From: Luteibacter mycovicinus
Lineage (GTDB): Bacteria > Pseudomonadota > Gammaproteobacteria > Xanthomonadales > Rhodanobacteraceae
Direction: 5' to 3'
NCBI RefSeq assembly: GCF_000745235.1
Contig: NZ_JQNL01000001.1
Location: 496,001-560,000, forward strand
Length of the DNA stretch: 64,000 nt
Position 1 is the first letter of the stretch. The number at the start of each line of letters is the position of its first letter. The notes under the pieces were generated by a model. That model made no database searches and had not been told where the DNA came from. It was given only the letters and a program-made list of their open reading frames with translations. A program made the position numbers and the translations under genes. Below are positions 27,450 to 36,998 of the stretch, piece by piece.

Positions 27450-28454
27450 ATGCGAGCCTTTCAGCTGACATCCGCTTCCATCGACTCCCTCACCGCGAGC
27501 GAGCTGCCGACACCGCAGCCCGGCCCGGGCGACGTTCTCATCCGGCTACGCGCCGCGAGTCTCAACTTCCTGGACGTCGCGGTGGCCCGCGGCGACTTCG
27601 GCCCCGACCACTTTCCACGGATTCCCGTGGCCGATGGTGCCGGCGAAATCGCCGGGCTGGGCGATGGCGTGGAAGGCTGGGCTGTGGGCGATCGTGTCGC
27701 GCCCGCGCTGATGGCCCGGTGGCTCGCCGGCCCGATTCAGCCTTCGTCGCACGACGCCGTTCGCGGCGTCACCGTCCCGGGTTCCCTCGCGCAATACACG
27801 GTCGCCCCAGCGTCGTCGCTTGTCCGTATCCCGGATGGACTGACGTGGGAAGAAGCCGCGACCTTGCCCGTCGCCGCGACCACGGCCTGGAACGGCCTCG
27901 TCAGAGGCCACGTGCGCCCGGGCTCGACCGTCGCCCTGCTTGGCACCGGTGGCGTGAGCCTGTTCGCGCTGCCGTTAGCGAAGGCCGCCGGGGCTCGCGT
28001 GATCATCACGTCGTCGTCCGACGACAAGCTGGAACGAGCCCGGACGCTCGGCGCCGACGAGGTCATCAACTACACCACCACGCCCGCGTGGGACGAGCGC
28101 GTGCTCGAACTGACCCATGGCAGGGGTGCGGACCTGGTGATCGAATCCGTCGGTGCGGCCACGTTCCCCCGGTCCATGAATGCCGTCGCCTTCGCAGGCA
28201 CGATCTTCGTCATCGGTTTCGTCGGCGGCGCGGAACTGACGATCCCCGTGCTCCCCATCCAGCTGAAAACGATATCGATCCTCGGCAACAACACGGGATC
28301 GGTGAGCGACTTCGCCGCCGCGGTGCGGGCCATTGAGATGGCGGGGATCAAGCCGGTCATCGACAAGGTATTCGCTTTCGACGACGCGAAGGCGGCCTTT
28401 CACTACCTTGCCGATGCGGGACACGTCGGCAAGGTGGTCATTCGGATCGACTAG
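27450..28454 (+). CDS. Zinc-type medium-chain NAD(P)-dependent alcohol dehydrogenase
   Basis: 334 residues (ATG 27450; a longer frame runs back through the LysR gene). MDR/quinone-oxidoreductase fold: GroES-like N-terminus (RLRAASLNFLDVAVARGDFG), the nucleotide-binding GTGGVSLFALPLAKAAGARV, and the C-terminal hinge. The catalytic-zinc Cys/His pair of classic ADHs is not evident in the N-terminal domain (NFLDVAVARG replaces the usual CH(T/S)D), so it may be a zinc-free enal/quinone-type reductase. Likely target of the divergent LysR regulator. Confidence 0.88.
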   Translation: MRAFQLTSASIDSLTASELPTPQPGPGDVLIRLRAASLNFLDVAVARGDFGPDHFPRIPVADGAGEIAGLGDGVEGWAVGDRVAPALMARWLAGPIQPSSHDAVRGVTVPGSLAQYTVAPASSLVRIPDGLTWEEAATLPVAATTAWNGLVRGHVRPGSTVALLGTGGVSLFALPLAKAAGARVIITSSSDDKLERARTLGADEVINYTTTPAWDERVLELTHGRGADLVIESVGAATFPRSMNAVAFAGTIFVIGFVGGAELTIPVLPIQLKTISILGNNTGSVSDFAAAVRAIEMAGIKPVIDKVFAFDDAKAAFHYLADAGHVGKVVIRID

Positions 28455-28474
28455 GGAATAGGAACCCACCCTGC

Positions 28475-31400
28475 TTACAGAGGCTGCTCGCTCGGCTGGT
28501 GCTCAAGCGACGGCACAGCCCTCGGATCCACCCCGGCGTCAGGCTTGACCCGATACCAGAGTGCATAAAGTGCCGGCAAGAACACCAGCGTAAGCACCGT
28601 CCCGCCAATCGTCCCGCCGATCAGCGTGAACGCCAGCGAGCCCCAGAACACCGAGAACGTCAAAGGAATAAACGCGAACACCGCCGCCATCGCGGTAAGG
28701 ATCACCGGTCTTGCCCGTTGTACCGTCGCCTCGACCACCGCGTGGTATGTGCCCAGCCCCTGATGCTCGTTGGCATGGATCTGCCCGATCAGAATGAGCG
28801 TATTGCGCATGATGATGCCCGCCAGTCCGATCAGGCCCAGGATCGCGTTGAAGCCGAACGGCTGGTGGAACAGGATCAGCGTCGGCACGACACCGACCAG
28901 TGCCAGCGGCGCCGTGGCCAGGATCATCAACATCCCCGAGATCGACCTCACTTCGAAAACGATCACGATCATCATCAGCAGGATCATCACCGGGAAGACC
29001 GCGCCCAGTGCCTTGTTCGCCTTACCGGCCTCCTCGAGCGCGCCTGCCGTATCGATGGCGTAGCCCGGCTGTAGCTTATCGACCAGCGGTTTGATCTCCG
29101 CGATCAGCTTCATCGAGACATCCGGCGGCTGGAATTCCTCACCGATATCCCCGCGTACCGTGATCGTGGTCATGCGGTCGCGCCGGCGCAGGATCGGATC
29201 TTCCATGCGTACTTCCTGAGTGCCGATCTGCGACAGCGGCACGCGCTGGCCTGAGGAACCGACCAGCGTGAATCCATCCAATCGCGCCGGGTCGAGCCGT
29301 GCATCGCCCGCGCTCCGCGCGACGACGTCAACGGAACGGATGTCTTCGCGTACCTGGGTCACCGTCACGCCCGTCAGCAGGAACTGCAGCTGCTGGGAGA
29401 CGTCGTGCGAGCTCAGACCGATCGCGTGGAGACGATCCTGATCGAGCACGAAGTGCACTGTCGGCACGCGCTCGCCCCAGTCGCTATTGACGGTGCGCAT
29501 GGCCGGGTTCTTCAGCATGGTCTGCTTGACCTGTTCCGCGAGGTCGCGGACCCTGGCCTCGTCCGGTCCGGAAACACGGAACGCCACCGGGAACGGCGAA
29601 TACGGCCCGAACACGATCTGCGTCGCCCGGATGCGTGCCTCAGGTGCCAGCCCGTCCTGCACCGCATTGCGCACACGCAGCTTCAGCGCTTCGCGCGTCT
29701 TCTCGTTCTCGGTAAGCACCACGATCTTGGCGAAAGAGGGATCGGGTAGTTCAGGCGCGATGGCCAGGTAGAAGCGAGGTGCGCCCTGCCCGATGTAGCT
29801 GGTGACGATCTTTGCCTCGGGCTGTTTCTTCAGCCAGGCCTCGACCTCGCCGACCGCCTTGCTGGTCGCACCGATCGACGTGCCTTCGGGCATTTGTACC
29901 TCCACCAGCACTTCAGGGCGATCGGACGCCGGGAAGAACTGGTTGGTCACGAAGCCCATGCCGACGACCGCCACGGCGAACAGACTCACGACAGACACCG
30001 CAACGAGCAGCTTTCGCCGTACGGCCCATGCGATCAGCCCGCGCAACTGACGATAGCGCGGCGTGCCGTAGATCGCCGCATGACCACCGACGACCGGCCT
30101 GATGTCGGGCAGCAGCTTCACTCCGAGATACGGTGTGAACACCACGGCCACCACCCACGAAGTGAGCAGTGAGAACATCACCACCCAGAAGATGTTTCCG
30201 GCGTATTCACCCGCGGTGGACTTTGCAAAGCCTACCGGCATGAGGCCGATGGCGGTGACGAGCGTGCCGGCGAGCATCGGCGCCGCTGTATGACCCCACG
30301 CGTACGTTGCGGCCGCGACCCGGTCACGCCCCTCCTCCATCTTCACCACGATACTTTCGATAACGATGATGGCGTCGTCGACCAACAGGCCGAGCGAGAG
30401 GATCAACGCACCCAGCGTAATGCGATCGAAGTCGCGCCCCGTGGCAAGCATGATCACGAAGACACCGGCCAGCGTCAGTGGCACGGCGGCGGCAACGACG
30501 ATGCCCACGCGGAATCCGAGGCTGACCAGACTCACGGCAATCACCACCGCCAGTGCGACAAAGAACTTCAGCATGAACTCGTCGTACGCTTCGGCGATGT
30601 TGACCGCCTGGTCCGTGATCTTGGTAAACGACAGGCCCACGGGCAGTTCGCTGAAAATCGCGGATGCCTCTTTCTCGAGGGCTTTGCCGAGGTCGAGTCC
30701 GTTGTAACGCTCCTTCATGACGATGCCCAGCACCAGGGCGGGCTCGTCCTGATTGCGGATGAGGAAAGTCGGCGGGTCTTCATACCCACGACGCACCTTG
30801 GCGACATCGCCCAGGCGTAAGGTGTGCCCATTGGACACCACCGGGGTTTCTTCGATGCGACGGAGATCATCGAAGGCGCCATCCAGGCGCACCACAACCT
30901 GAGGACCGTGGGTATCGATCGATCCCGCGGGGGTGAGCAGGTTCTGGTCGTTCAACGCACCGAACAGCGCCGTGGGCGTGAGCCCCAGCGTGGCGAGACG
31001 GTCATGGGAGAACTCGACGAAAATCTTCTCCGGCCGCTCACCAATCAGGTTAACCTTTTTCACGCCCGGCACGTGCAGCAACCGCTGCCTCAACGACTCG
31101 CCTTCGCGCACCAGTGCACGGTGCGGCTCGCCGGGCGCCTTCAACGCATACAAGGCGAAGGTAACGTCCGCGTATTCGTCGTTGATGAGCGGTCCCACCA
31201 CGCCGGGTGGCAACTTCGCGGCCTCATCGCCAAGCTTCTTGCGGGCCTGGTAGAACTCCTCGGGCACGTCGCCGGGAGGTGTATCGTCACGAAGCGTCAG
31301 CGTGGTGAACGCGAGGCCGGGCCGCGTAAAAGTCTCGCTGCGGTCGTACCACTTCAGTTCCTGCAGTCGTTTCTCCAGCGGCTCGGCAACCTGATCCTGC

Positions 31401-31585
31401 ATTTCCTGCGCGGTGGCGCCCGGCCATGCCGTCACGACCGTCAGCACCTTGACCGTAAAACTCGGATCCTCCGCGCGGCCCAGATGAAGGAACGCGAAGA
31501 CGCCGGCAACCGATATGGCGACAATAAGGAAAAGTGTCACCGAGCGTTCGCGCACGGCTAGCGCGGACAGGTTGAAGCCACTCAT
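28475..31585 (-). CDS. RND efflux transporter permease (AcrB family)
   Basis: 1036 residues with the RND plan: TM1, large periplasmic domain, TM2-6, second periplasmic domain, TM8-12. The proton-relay pair is in LGLLVDDAIIVIE (two Asp in TM4). It exports hydrophobic or amphiphilic compounds using proton motive force through a tripartite complex. ATG at 31585 overlaps the adaptor stop by 4 bases. No outer-membrane factor is encoded here, so it must borrow a TolC-like partner. The TetR-type operator lies upstream of the adaptor gene. Confidence 0.95.
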   Translation of the reverse strand: MSGFNLSALAVRERSVTLFLIVAISVAGVFAFLHLGRAEDPSFTVKVLTVVTAWPGATAQEMQDQVAEPLEKRLQELKWYDRSETFTRPGLAFTTLTLRDDTPPGDVPEEFYQARKKLGDEAAKLPPGVVGPLINDEYADVTFALYALKAPGEPHRALVREGESLRQRLLHVPGVKKVNLIGERPEKIFVEFSHDRLATLGLTPTALFGALNDQNLLTPAGSIDTHGPQVVVRLDGAFDDLRRIEETPVVSNGHTLRLGDVAKVRRGYEDPPTFLIRNQDEPALVLGIVMKERYNGLDLGKALEKEASAIFSELPVGLSFTKITDQAVNIAEAYDEFMLKFFVALAVVIAVSLVSLGFRVGIVVAAAVPLTLAGVFVIMLATGRDFDRITLGALILSLGLLVDDAIIVIESIVVKMEEGRDRVAAATYAWGHTAAPMLAGTLVTAIGLMPVGFAKSTAGEYAGNIFWVVMFSLLTSWVVAVVFTPYLGVKLLPDIRPVVGGHAAIYGTPRYRQLRGLIAWAVRRKLLVAVSVVSLFAVAVVGMGFVTNQFFPASDRPEVLVEVQMPEGTSIGATSKAVGEVEAWLKKQPEAKIVTSYIGQGAPRFYLAIAPELPDPSFAKIVVLTENEKTREALKLRVRNAVQDGLAPEARIRATQIVFGPYSPFPVAFRVSGPDEARVRDLAEQVKQTMLKNPAMRTVNSDWGERVPTVHFVLDQDRLHAIGLSSHDVSQQLQFLLTGVTVTQVREDIRSVDVVARSAGDARLDPARLDGFTLVGSSGQRVPLSQIGTQEVRMEDPILRRRDRMTTITVRGDIGEEFQPPDVSMKLIAEIKPLVDKLQPGYAIDTAGALEEAGKANKALGAVFPVMILLMMIVIVFEVRSISGMLMILATAPLALVGVVPTLILFHQPFGFNAILGLIGLAGIIMRNTLILIGQIHANEHQGLGTYHAVVEATVQRARPVILTAMAAVFAFIPLTFSVFWGSLAFTLIGGTIGGTVLTLVFLPALYALWYRVKPDAGVDPRAVPSLEHQPSEQPL

Positions 31586-32685
31586 CGCACGGCACCGGCA
31601 TCATCGCCGACGCGCACACGCTCGCCTTCATGAAGCTGGTGTGCGCCAAGCGCGACGAAGCGTTCGCCGGGCTTCAAGCCGGAGGTTACCGCGACGCTCT
31701 CTTCGCCAAGGTCGCCGAGCGTGACCGGATGCCAGGTCACGCTGGCCTGTTTGCCATGGACGATCCACACACCCGGGCCCTTGCCGGCGTCGAAGATCGC
31801 CGCGACCGGCACCTGCATACCGGCAGCACCGGCGCGGGGGAGATGGACGACCACGGTCGCGCCGAGTGGCGCGGCAGCGGCTGCGCCCTCCAGGACATAG
31901 CGTGCCTCGAAGGTTCGTGTCGCGAGGTCGGCTGCGTCCGACAGGAGGCGCAGATGTGCGGCGCCGCCCTGCCCTTCGTCCCCGAAAATCGTGGCGCGGG
32001 CAACGGACCCGAGCGCGGGACGCATCGTCTCGGGAAGACTGACCAGTGCTTCGCGCGGCCCGGCATGGGCGAGGCGGATCACCACCTGCCCCGCCGTCAC
32101 GACCTGGCCGGGCTCGGCAAGCGTATCGACCACGGTGCCGTCGGCGTCGGCCCGCAGTATCGAGTAGCTGGCGGCGTTGGAGGACACCCGCGCGTCGGCT
32201 TCCGCGGCACGAAGCCGCGCGGCGGCGGCTTCGGAAGCGGCCTTCGCCTGATCGTAGGCCGACTTCGACACTGCCCCGACGCCAACCAGTCCACGGAAGC
32301 GCTTTTCGTCCGCGTCGGTCTGCAGCGCCTGCGCGCGCGCCGCTTCGACGGCGCCCGAGGAAGCGGTAATGGCCAGCGCGAGGTCCGTGCGGTCGATGCG
32401 CATGAGCGGCTGCCCTTTCGTTACGGTCTGGCCGGCGTCAACCAGCCGCTCGGTGACCTTGCCGGACACCCGGAAACCGAGGTCGCTCTGAACTCGTGCC
32501 GTCACCACGCCGGAGAACGCCCGCTCGCTGACCGACGACGGCGAGACGGCCTGGGTGCGAACCAGGGGCGGCTCAGTGCGCGGATCGGCTTGGGTGCGGG
32601 AACAGGCAGCCAGCGCCAGAATCACGAGGGCCACCGCTGAGGCCGCGGCGGTTCCGGAGAGGAGTGAACGGGACATGGCGAACAT
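31582..32685 (-). CDS. RND efflux periplasmic adaptor (membrane fusion protein)
   Basis: 367 residues: a lipoprotein-type N-terminus (VALVILALAACSRT), a split lipoyl domain (VSGKVTERLVDAGQTVTKGQPLMRID and DGTVVDTLAEPGQVVTAGQ), an alpha-hairpin (AVEAARAQALQTDADEKRF to ASEAAAARLRAAEA) and beta-barrel/MP domains. It bridges the RND pump and an outer-membrane channel. Either ATG 32685 or ATG 32676 may be used; both keep the lipobox. First gene of the pump operon, 33 bases from the upstream operator. Confidence 0.93.
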   Translation of the reverse strand: MFAMSRSLLSGTAAASAVALVILALAACSRTQADPRTEPPLVRTQAVSPSSVSERAFSGVVTARVQSDLGFRVSGKVTERLVDAGQTVTKGQPLMRIDRTDLALAITASSGAVEAARAQALQTDADEKRFRGLVGVGAVSKSAYDQAKAASEAAAARLRAAEADARVSSNAASYSILRADADGTVVDTLAEPGQVVTAGQVVIRLAHAGPREALVSLPETMRPALGSVARATIFGDEGQGGAAHLRLLSDAADLATRTFEARYVLEGAAAAAPLGATVVVHLPRAGAAGMQVPVAAIFDAGKGPGVWIVHGKQASVTWHPVTLGDLGEESVAVTSGLKPGERFVALGAHQLHEGERVRVGDDAGAVR

Positions 32686-32718
32686 TCCGGCGTAGGGATG
32701 GCCGTCACTGTTGTGGCT

Positions 32719-32744
32719 AGTGACCGATATGTCAACTGGTCACT
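32719..32744. promoter_or_regulatory. TetR-type operator before the RND pump operon
   Basis: AGTGACC-N12-GGTCACT, 26 bp, 33 bases before the adaptor start. The spacer contains TTGACA on the minus strand, a consensus -35 box, so binding should block the pump promoter. The same arms with the same spacing occur before the TetR gene at 35239-35264. Confidence 0.75.
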
Positions 32745-32788
32745 GGCAAAGAAATGTAAGTCTCACGATCCATCGAGATCACGGGTGC

Positions 32789-33639
32789 TCAGGGGCGTAA
32801 CGCTGAAAGCTGACGCGTATGCTCGGGTCCCACGGCGACCATGGCGTCAATCAGCCAACGCGTTTCGACAGGGCCAAACTCGCCGACGTCCTTGACCAGA
32901 TGGCTACGGCTGAATGCCCAGAGCAGGAAGGTACGGGGCAGCCTGGGCAGACCAGCGAGCGTACCGACGGCACGCGGGCGCAAGGTATGCCCCATGCGAA
33001 TCACCAGGTCGAACGCTTCCGTCCAGGCCCGGTCGAGTTGCCTCGCCTCGCGCCAGCTCAGCTCACTTTTGCGATCCCACGTCAGCAATCCCGACAGGAA
33101 CAGCGGCACCGCGAGCGCGGCGTGGCTGCGAAGAAAGGCGTCCATATCTGCTTCCCACTCACTCGGCAACCCGGCGTCCCTGAAGAGCGTCGCCAACGTA
33201 CTGGTCGACAACGTCGAGACCATGCCGACGCCATCGACGCGATAGCGAAGCCGCGGTCGACAAGAGCCGACGTCATATTCGGAAAGCCGAACGCGAAGCG
33301 CTCCGCACCGATGACCGATCGATATCGCGCCGTGCCCTCGAACGTGTTGAACATGAGCAGGATCGTCTTCGCCTGGCTGGCCGCCAACGATGGCAGCAGG
33401 TCCCCGATCTGGTGCTCCGGCAGCGTGGCGATGGCCAGGTCGTAGGGTGTGGCCGGATCGAGTTCCGCAAGCATGCTGACCGGAGCACGCCGCCCCTCGA
33501 CGGTGACGATGGCACCCTCGCGCCTCAAGGCGTCGAGGCGCTTGCCTCGTGCCACTACCGTGACGTCATGGCCGGCCCGGGCGAGGTGAAAGGCCAGCAC
33601 GCTGCCGATGCGCCCTGCTCCGATAAGAATGATCTTCAT
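32789..33639 (-). pseudogene. Ketopantoate reductase-like protein, frameshifted
   Basis: Two reading frames together encode one PanE/ApbA-type reductase. The first (33639 to about 33250) has the dinucleotide-binding IILIGAGRIGSVLAFHLARAG, EHQIGDLLPSL and FNTFEGTARYRS. The second resumes as YRVDGVGMVSTLSTSTLATL and runs to 32789. One missing base near 33244-33250 explains the break: restoring it gives an 851+1 base gene of 284 codons, typical length. If real, the gene is dead; if a sequencing error in a GC-rich run, it is intact. The divergent LysR 65 bases away probably controls it. Confidence 0.85.
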
Positions 33640-33704
33640 GCGCCGATTCTAGGCACGCGGAGCATTCCCGAATACGCAACATGGCGGTAATCTGATGCCC
33701 ATCT

Positions 33705-34571
33705 ATGGAAACACTTTCGTGGGACGACCTGCGCATTCTTCTCGCCGTGCATCGTGCGGGGAGTCTGCTGGCGGCAGGGAAGGCGCTGGGCCTGTCGACA
33801 TCCACGACGGCACGGCGCCTCGACGCGCTGGAGGCCTCGCTGGGGCACGCGCTCGTCTACAGGAGCCAGTCGGGCACCGAGCTGAAACCCGACGCCTTGC
33901 AGTTGATACGCTTGGCCGAGGGGCTTGAGCACGGCCTCGACGCGCTGCGCCGCGACCGTGCCATGCTGGCGGGAACGCTCCGGATCAGCGTGCCCGATGG
34001 GATGGCGCAGACCGTCGCCCGCTCATTGCTCGCCTTCCAGAGCAAGCACCCCCGCCTTGACCTCGAAGTGGTGGGAGAAAGCCGGATGAGCGACGTCGCC
34101 GCACGCGAGGCCGATATCGCGGTACGCCTGACCCGCTCAACCTCCAGCGTGCTGGTGGAAAAACATATGGGTAGCTACCGCTTCGGGCTCTATGCATCGG
34201 AAGATTATGTCCTGCGCCATCTACCCACCCGTCGCCTCGCCAAGGGAGAGGCGGCACGCCACGTCTTCGTCGGTCTGGACGAACGCTGGAAGGGCCTGCC
34301 CCACGAGCAATGGATGCGTAAACTGGGAGCGACACGCTTCGCGTTTCGCTCGAGTTCGATGGAAGCCATCATGGAAGCGGTTCGCCATGGCCTGGGGTTG
34401 GCCGCCTTCCTCGAGCAGGATCCGCGCTGCGCCGATCTCATTCGTATCGAAACGGACATAGACGGTCCATCGCAAGCGTTTTATCTCGTGTACCACCGCG
34501 ATCTGCGCCAGCTACCGCACGTACGCGCCGCCGTCGCCGCTATCGCCGACTACATGAGCGCCCGCCGCTGA
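33705..34571 (+). CDS. LysR-family transcriptional regulator
   Basis: 288 residues with an N-terminal HTH (WDDLRILLAVHRAGSLLAAG, STSTTARRLDALEASLGHAL) and a short LysR-type effector domain (GTLRISVPDGMAQTVARSL; ADIAVRLTRSTSSVLVEK). It is divergent from the broken ketopantoate-reductase-like gene and ends 9 bases before the convergent TetR stop. Confidence 0.92.
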   Translation: METLSWDDLRILLAVHRAGSLLAAGKALGLSTSTTARRLDALEASLGHALVYRSQSGTELKPDALQLIRLAEGLEHGLDALRRDRAMLAGTLRISVPDGMAQTVARSLLAFQSKHPRLDLEVVGESRMSDVAAREADIAVRLTRSTSSVLVEKHMGSYRFGLYASEDYVLRHLPTRRLAKGEAARHVFVGLDERWKGLPHEQWMRKLGATRFAFRSSSMEAIMEAVRHGLGLAAFLEQDPRCADLIRIETDIDGPSQAFYLVYHRDLRQLPHVRAAVAAIADYMSARR

Positions 34572-34580
34572 GGCGCACCG

Positions 34581-35201
34581 CTACGGCGCAAGGCTGCGCA
34601 AGGCGAGGTTCGTGACCTGATTCACCCCTTCAGTCGCGTTGTCGAGGTTGTACTGCAGCATCACGGGATGGATGAAGGGCGAGGCGGCAAGCCAGACACC
34701 GGTGACGACATCGTCGATCGGTGTCTTGCGCTCGAAATCGCCCGCCTCGCGGCCTTCGACGACGATCTCTCGCAGCATGGCCTCGAGCCGCTCGACGTAC
34801 GCCCTCGAACTGGGCCACTGCTCCGTGCAGGAATGCATCACGATATCGTAGAGCTGCCGGTCGGCGAAGAACTGCTCACGACTCTGTTCCATCACGCTGC
34901 GGAACAGCGCGCGCAGCTTCTCGTGCGCGCCCCGGGCCTGCGAGACCGCCGCGTCCACTTCGGCAACCTGGACGCCGAGGCAACGGGCGCAGATGGCCTC
35001 GCCGATCGCGCGCTTGGAATCGAAGAACTTGTAGATGTACGCCTTCGAGAAACCGATGGCTCTGGCCAGATCGGACACCGTGGTTTTCGCGTAACCGTAG
35101 CGGCTGAAATGCTCGTCGGCCGCCTCCACGATGTGATCGCGGATAGTCTCCGCGGGGGCGCCGCGGAGGTTGATCTCGGTGCGGGGGGACGAGGCGATCA
35201 T
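34581..35201 (-). CDS. TetR-family repressor, likely of the RND pump
   Basis: 206 residues from the ATG at 35201; the longer frame to 35285 would read through the palindromic operator. The TetR HTH is AADEHFSRYGYAKTTVSDLA then GFSKAYIYKFFDSK (about 20-66), followed by an all-helical ligand domain with a roughly 60-residue hydrophobic tail. The 26-bp operator 37 bases upstream is repeated before the RND operon, which suggests both autoregulation and pump repression. Two unrelated genes sit between it and the pump. Confidence 0.92.
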   Translation of the reverse strand: MIASSPRTEINLRGAPAETIRDHIVEAADEHFSRYGYAKTTVSDLARAIGFSKAYIYKFFDSKRAIGEAICARCLGVQVAEVDAAVSQARGAHEKLRALFRSVMEQSREQFFADRQLYDIVMHSCTEQWPSSRAYVERLEAMLREIVVEGREAGDFERKTPIDDVVTGVWLAASPFIHPVMLQYNLDNATEGVNQVTNLALRSLAP

Positions 35202-35238
35202 GGGGTGACGGTAACCGGGCTGGCTCTCGCGGACAACG

Positions 35239-35264
35239 AGTGACCCGTAGGTTATATGGTCACT
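35239..35264. promoter_or_regulatory. TetR-type operator before the tetR gene
   Basis: AGTGACC-N12-GGTCACT, flanked by one more complementary G/C base on each side (28 bp in all). Inside the spacer the minus strand reads TATAAC, a plausible -10 hexamer, so the repressor would cover its own promoter. Confidence 0.78.
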
Positions 35265-35281
35265 CGCTGGAAAAACCACCC

Positions 35282-36937
35282 TCACCCCAACCAGACCGCC
35301 GAATTCGCCGGCAACATGTGCCCACTGTCCAGTGGCACACTGGACACCAGAACCTCGCCGCCGGGCAACGCGACCGGATGATCATTGGTGTTCACCACCA
35401 CATGCACGCCGCCGTTGGCGAAAGCCACGACACCCGGCTCCGCATCGCGCCACAGCAACTCGCCGTTACCGAGATCCCGCTGACGACGCAGCCGCAAGGC
35501 CGAGCGATACAGCTCCAGCGTCGAGCCGGCATCGCCCTCCTGCCGATCCACCGCATAGCGCGCGAACGACACGGGCTGCGGCAGCCACGTCGCCGTGCCC
35601 GGACCGAAGCCGAACGCGGGAGCCGCGCTCTGCCACGGTAGCGGCACACGGCAGCCGTCGCGGCCGATCTCCTCGCCTGAGGTCCGGAAGAATGCCGGAT
35701 CCTGGCGATGCTCCGCCGCGAGCGTCGTGTGCTCGGGGAGACCGAGCTCTTCGCCCTGATAGATGTACGCCGAGCCCGGCAATGCCAGCGTCAGCAACGC
35801 CGCCGCACGCGCACGGCGCAGGCCGAGCGCCTCGTTCGGCTGCTCGCCGGCCGCGTCGATGCCCTTCGGTCGCGCACCCGGGACACTCAGGCCATAACGC
35901 GACGTATGCCGCACCGTGTCGTGGTTCGACATCACCCACGTCGTCGGTGCACCCACCTCGGCACTCACGGCCAGCGAGCGCGTGACCACGTCACGAAACG
36001 CCTGCGCATCCCAGTGGGTGAGCAGGTAGTCGAAGTTGAACGCCTGCTGCATTTCATCGGCGCGCACATAACGGGCGAGGCGTTGCGGCGGATGCACCCA
36101 CGCCTCGGCCACCATCATGCGGTCATTGTCGTACTCGTCCAGCACCTGACGCCAGCGGCGATACACGTCGTGCACGCCCTCCTGGTCCCACATCGGGCCG
36201 TTGTTGGAGTGCGCACCTTCCTCGCCTTCGACCATCGAGGTCTGCCCTGCCCAGTCGGGCAGGCCTTCGGCCTTGATCAGGCCGTGCGCCACGTCGACGC
36301 GAAAACCGTCGACGCCACGGTCCAGCCAGAAGCGCAACACGTCCTCGAAGTCGGAGCGCACTTCGGGGTGGTCCCAGTTGAGATCCGGCTGGCTGCGATC
36401 GAACAGATGCAGATACCACTGGCTGTCGCCGGGTGCGCGCGACCATGCGTTGCCACCGAAGATGCTCTGCCAGTTGTTCGGCGGCAGCTCACCGTCCTTA
36501 CCCTTGCCGTCGCGGAAGATGTAGCGCTGGCGTGCCGCACTGCCCGGCAACGTCGCGACCGCCTCCCTGAACCAAGCGTGCTCGGTCGACGTATGGTTGG
36601 GTACGAGGTCGACGATGATGCGCAGGCCCAGACGATGCGCCTCGGCCAGCATGCGGTCGAAGTCCGCCAGCGTGCCGAACAAGGGATCGACATCGCGATA
36701 ATCCGATACGTCATAGCCCGCATCGTGCTGCGGCGAACGATAGAACGGCGACAGCCAGATCGCATCGACACCGAGCTTCGCCAGATAAGGCAGCCGCGAG
36801 GCAATGCCGGGAAGGTCGCCTATGCCATCGCCATCGTTGTCGGCGAACGAACGGGGATACACCTGATAGATGACGGCGTGCCGCCACCACGTGGTCTCAT
36901 CCTGCGGAGCGGATCGTGCAAGATTCGTCTGCGTCAT
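35282..36937 (-). CDS. GH13 alpha-glucosidase
   Basis: 551 residues with the alpha-amylase-family barrel and no signal peptide. The catalytic residues are D215 (GVDGFRVDVAH), E278 (MMVAEAWVHP) and D340 (VMSNHDTVRH), with region I DLVPNHTS. This is the oligo-1,6-glucosidase/alpha-glucosidase subgroup, cytoplasmic, hydrolysing imported maltose- or isomaltose-type sugars. It begins 61 bases after the sugar porter gene (same strand), so uptake and cleavage are likely co-expressed. The C-terminal beta-sandwich ends at MLPANSAVWLG. Confidence 0.94.
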   Translation of the reverse strand: MTQTNLARSAPQDETTWWRHAVIYQVYPRSFADNDGDGIGDLPGIASRLPYLAKLGVDAIWLSPFYRSPQHDAGYDVSDYRDVDPLFGTLADFDRMLAEAHRLGLRIIVDLVPNHTSTEHAWFREAVATLPGSAARQRYIFRDGKGKDGELPPNNWQSIFGGNAWSRAPGDSQWYLHLFDRSQPDLNWDHPEVRSDFEDVLRFWLDRGVDGFRVDVAHGLIKAEGLPDWAGQTSMVEGEEGAHSNNGPMWDQEGVHDVYRRWRQVLDEYDNDRMMVAEAWVHPPQRLARYVRADEMQQAFNFDYLLTHWDAQAFRDVVTRSLAVSAEVGAPTTWVMSNHDTVRHTSRYGLSVPGARPKGIDAAGEQPNEALGLRRARAAALLTLALPGSAYIYQGEELGLPEHTTLAAEHRQDPAFFRTSGEEIGRDGCRVPLPWQSAAPAFGFGPGTATWLPQPVSFARYAVDRQEGDAGSTLELYRSALRLRRQRDLGNGELLWRDAEPGVVAFANGGVHVVVNTNDHPVALPGGEVLVSSVPLDSGHMLPANSAVWLG

Positions 36938-36998
36938 GAAGTCTCCTCTCGTGGCTGGTCGCAGTATTCGTGTAAGGACAACATCGCTCGCCAGCGGT

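Noticed and set aside
35202..35285. N-terminal extension of the TetR gene.
   Set aside because: It reads through the 26-bp operator and has no HTH homology.
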